Assembly: GCF_900129045.1 (NCBI RefSeq)
Contig: NZ_FQTX01000007.1
Coordinates: 34,629 to 98,628, forward strand
Reading direction: 5' to 3'
DNA length: 64,000 bases
From: Bifidobacterium merycicum DSM 6492
Lineage (GTDB): Bacteria; Actinomycetota; Actinomycetes; Actinomycetales; Bifidobacteriaceae
In this document: one piece after another, positions 61,829 to 64,000 of the stretch
Layout: each line of letters begins with the position of its first letter
Numbering within the stretch: the stretch's first letter is position 1
Made by a program: the position numbers and the translations under genes
Notes under the pieces: model-generated
Databases searched by the model: none
What the model saw: only the letters and a program-made list of their open reading frames with translations
What the model was told of the DNA's origin: nothing

Positions 61829-62480
61829 ACCGGTGAAACATTCCACGGAACAACCTGGGCTGTTCCACAAATCGTTCTGCGAAATAATCTGAGCTGTTCC
61901 ACGAATCGTTCTGCAAAACGCTCCGCAACCATCGCACAGGGAAGCATGCCCAAAAGCGTGGAAAAACGCACGGGGGCGTCGCACAACAACCACGTCATAC
62001 GCGTTTATCCATACAGGTCACCACACACGCCGTTTTATGCACGCCATCACACAGGCCGTCGCCCAGATCATCACGCACCTCACTACACGTGCTACGCAAA
62101 CGCGCCACACGCGCCATCACGCACGTCACCATGTAAATGCGCCACGCAAACAGGTCACACGCTCGCTGCCGCACAAACGCACCATACACACTGTTACGCA
62201 TGTCATCGCACACGCACTATCGCACACGCTCGCCATCACACACGCTCGCCGCCACACAAGCCCACTACACAAGCTCATCACGCAATCCGCGAATAGTCAT
62301 CACGCAACCAAATCACACACCAGATCACACACGCACCGCGAATCACACACCGAACCACAAGCCGAACCACAAACGTCGGCCCCCGCCAACTCCCTCAAAA
62401 ATCCCTATCCACCCCCATTTCTTGTAGCTTATTCAAGCTTACCCGATAGAAATACAAAGAATTCAACGACTTCGGCATGC

Positions 62481-62510
62481 TTGTGAGCGCGAATAGACAT
62501 AGACTGTAAT
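62481..62510 (+). promoter_or_regulatory. candidate promoter of the 40-residue peptide gene
   Basis: TTGTGA (62481-62486) and TGTAAT (62505-62510) with an 18-nt spacer. The resulting 5' leader would be about 170 nt. Confidence 0.4.
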
Positions 62511-62685
62511 CACAACAGAAAAGAAACGACACGATGCCGCTCAGCAAGACCGGAGCACCGGTAAGGCGGCACCCCCGCGCAAGGCACAAGGCCAAAGCGC
62601 ATGAGATACCAAGGACATACCGAACAAGCGGCCACAGGAACGAAAAAACAAGACAAACATACGGCCGCTCACGAAAGGAACCATC

Positions 62686-62808
62686 ATGAAGAACAACACT
62701 CTCGACCAGATCCTGAACAGCAACCTCGCCTCCGTCGATCCGGGCTTCTACCAGTTCGCCCTCGCCAAGGCCTCCTCCGACCTGTTCAAGCGCATCATCA
62801 ACAAGTGA
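62686..62808 (+). CDS. 40-residue peptide of unknown function
   Basis: A short frame missed by normal length cut-offs. ATG 62686 has AAAGGAA 6 nt upstream and a TGA at 62806; a perfect terminator follows 56 nt later. The product starts MKNNTLDQILNSNLASVDPG and ends DLFKRIINK. It has no Cys and no signal peptide. The last ~22 residues could be an amphipathic helix with Phe/Leu/Ile on one side and Lys/Arg on the other. Own promoter, good ribosome binding site and terminator argue that it is real. I do not recognise the family. The next gene is a sugar symporter on the other strand. Confidence 0.65.
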   Translation: MKNNTLDQILNSNLASVDPGFYQFALAKASSDLFKRIINK

Positions 62809-62864
62809 TTTCACTTGCCTAGGTAACCGGCCCAACGCCGATCACCTTTCATACGGACTCCCAC

Positions 62865-62897
62865 AAGGCCGCGACTCAACAGGGTCGCGGCCTTTCC
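62865..62897 (+). terminator. terminator of the 40-residue peptide gene
   Basis: An 11-bp perfect stem AAGGCCGCGAC/GTCGCGGCCTT (62865-62875 with 62884-62894), ending in TTTCC. Confidence 0.85.
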
Positions 62898-62965
62898 GTA
62901 TTTAGTCCCCGCTTCCGCACCACGCCACCACGCCACTCCCCCGCTTCCGCACCACGCCACACATG

Positions 62966-63022
62966 GAAAAGGCGGTCGATATGGACGAATTCCACTCGGA
63001 TTTCGTCCATATCGACCGCCTT
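62966..63022 (-). terminator. long hairpin terminator of the sugar symporter gene
   Basis: A 21-bp perfect stem (62969-62989 with 63002-63022) with an 11-nt loop. On the minus strand it is followed by TTTTCC. It ends the symporter gene and insulates the peptide gene. Confidence 0.85.
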
Positions 63023-63059
63023 GTTATAGGAAGGGGTCAATTACGTAGTAGTAGCAAGA

Positions 63060-64000
63060 TCACGCGGCGGAGCCGGAACCAGAGGCGCTACCGGCGGCGG
63101 AACCAGCCACACCGGAACCAGCCACTTCGGCAGGCGCATCAGCGCCCTCGTCCTCGATTTCGCCGGACGCGAGCTTGGCTTCAAGCTCCTTGACGATCTC
63201 GTCGTGCATCTTCTCGCTGATCTTCACCTTGAACATGAACACCAGCAGGCCGAGCACGATCAGGGCGAGCGGCACGTAGAACGCGCAGGTCTTGAAGGTG
63301 TTGATGTTCGCGGCGGTCATGTCGGCGGCGGTCGCGTCACCGGTCATGCCCGCGGCGATGGCGATGAAGCCGACGATGCCGTTGGACATGGCGCCACCGA
63401 TCTTGTCGAGCATCGGGCGGACGGACAGGGTGACGGCCTCGTTGCGCTTGCCGTTCTTCAGCTGGCCGTATTCGATGGAATCGGTCAGGGAGAGGATGGC
63501 GGTCATCTGGATGAGCGTGCCCGGCACGTAGAAGAGGACGAGGGCGACGAACACCATGATCATGTTGTTGGCGAAGATGCCGAGCAGGATGTAGCCCGCG
63601 ATCATGGAGATCATGCCGCCGATGTACAGGTAGCGGCGCGGGATGCGCTTGTTCAGGATCGGGTACAGCGGTGCCATGACCAGGCCGGCCACCAGCGCGA
63701 TGATGCCTGTGACGGAGTAGGCGGCCTGATTGTCCAGCACGAACTTGAACAGGAAGATCAGCACGCCGGTGGTGGCCACGTTGGCGATGGCGTACAGCAG
63801 GTAGGACAGCGCCACCCAGAGCAGCTGGTCGTTCTGGAACAGGGCCTTGAACGCCTGCAGCGGGCCACCGTTCTTCTGGGCCTTGGAGCGCAGGGCGCTT
63901 TCGCTTTCCTTGGTGCCGAACGCGACGGACCATGCGGTCAGGATGCCGAGCAGCGCCACGATGATGCCGAAGGAGGTCCAGCCGCTCTGGCTTTCGGTGT
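63060..64000 (-). CDS. GPH-family sugar:cation symporter (5' end outside the window)
   Basis: The C-terminal ~313 residues of a glycoside-pentoside-hexuronide symporter; the start lies beyond 64000. At least six membrane helices are visible, with KNGKRNEAVTLSVRPMLDKI as the typical late loop. A cytoplasmic tail ends in an Ala/Gly/Ser-rich stretch. Related bifidobacterial proteins carry lactose or other beta-galactosides, but the substrate is not certain. The tail is long and could host a regulatory role. Confidence 0.88.
   Translation of the reverse strand, partial: TESQSGWTSFGIIVALLGILTAWSVAFGTKESESALRSKAQKNGGPLQAFKALFQNDQLLWVALSYLLYAIANVATTGVLIFLFKFVLDNQAAYSVTGIIALVAGLVMAPLYPILNKRIPRRYLYIGGMISMIAGYILLGIFANNMIMVFVALVLFYVPGTLIQMTAILSLTDSIEYGQLKNGKRNEAVTLSVRPMLDKIGGAMSNGIVGFIAIAAGMTGDATAADMTAANINTFKTCAFYVPLALIVLGLLVFMFKVKISEKMHDEIVKELEAKLASGEIEDEGADAPAEVAGSGVAGSAAGSASGSGSAA

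Larger units (their letters stand above)
61456..62685. other. 1.2 kb without a recognised gene
   Basis: This stretch holds a 15-bp tandem repeat (GATTCCGGATCCGAT) at about 61570-61610 and a second parS-like site (61813-61828). A duplicated ~36-nt word beginning CTGTTCCAC lies near 61859 and 61894. A C/A-rich low-complexity block fills 61990-62390, and the promoter and leader of the 40-residue peptide gene 62481-62685. Long frames here have no ribosome binding sites or family resemblance. Confidence 0.5.

Noticed and set aside
62395..62835. 146-residue minus-strand frame over the peptide gene
   Set aside because: No ribosome binding site, and it crosses the promoter and leader of the plus-strand peptide gene, whose expression signals are much better.

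Overview
The window looks like a chromosomal segment of a Bifidobacterium. The evidence is high GC, an actinobacterial gene set (NucS, GlnR, GlgE, a DUF2469 protein, GatCAB, an arginine/aspartate-rich Rho) and a sucrose phosphorylase whose active-site residues fall at the numbers known for the Bifidobacterium enzyme (D192, E232, D290). The species cannot be fixed by eye. Most of the window is housekeeping sequence. No phage, insertion sequence or CRISPR array was seen.

Layout. 0.1-6.8 kb: an FKBP-type lipoprotein, then a five-gene minus-strand operon (small secreted protein plus an ABC exporter) divergent from a LuxR-type response regulator and its histidine kinase. 6.8-14.6 kb: NucS mismatch endonuclease and the complete F1Fo ATP synthase operon. 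15-16.4 kb: MetA and an initiator tRNA-Met. 16.4-24.9 kb: a sortase-type surface protein, GlgE, pyrophosphatase, MntP behind a structured leader, a membrane protein, GlnR and Nth. 25-34.5 kb: a membrane-anchored solute-binding protein, ValS, chorismate mutase, Rho, a flavoprotein and a DUF2469 protein. 34.6-42.6 kb: a GNAT protein, gatCAB, a SpoU methyltransferase with a 75-bp tandem duplication at its 3' end, a phosphoribosyltransferase-like protein and RmuC. 42.7-46.4 kb: a cupredoxin-CopA-YHS fusion between long inverted repeats. 46.5-50.5 kb: GlpF, tRNA-Lys, a remnant gene, and rpsF-ssb-rpsR-rplI. 50.6-55.9 kb: a broken GH2 beta-mannosidase, two tandem ilvC genes and an MHS-family transporter behind an Ile/Leu attenuator. 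56-64 kb: sucrose transporter, sucrose phosphorylase and LacI regulator with operators, a 1.2 kb gene-poor stretch with a parS-like site, a 40-residue peptide gene, and the 3' part of a GPH-family sugar symporter.

How it fits together. The most informative novelty is regulatory. A 22-codon leader with Leu and three consecutive Ile codons, followed by mutually exclusive hairpins, precedes the MHS transporter. A 23-nt near-palindrome shared with the ilvC promoter lies upstream of it. Together these link the transporter to branched-chain amino acid metabolism. The secreted protein/ABC/two-component block at 1.2-6.7 kb resembles a peptide export-and-sensing system. About ten genes have a -10-like hexamer 6-8 nt before the start codon and no Shine-Dalgarno sequence, which suggests widespread leaderless transcription.
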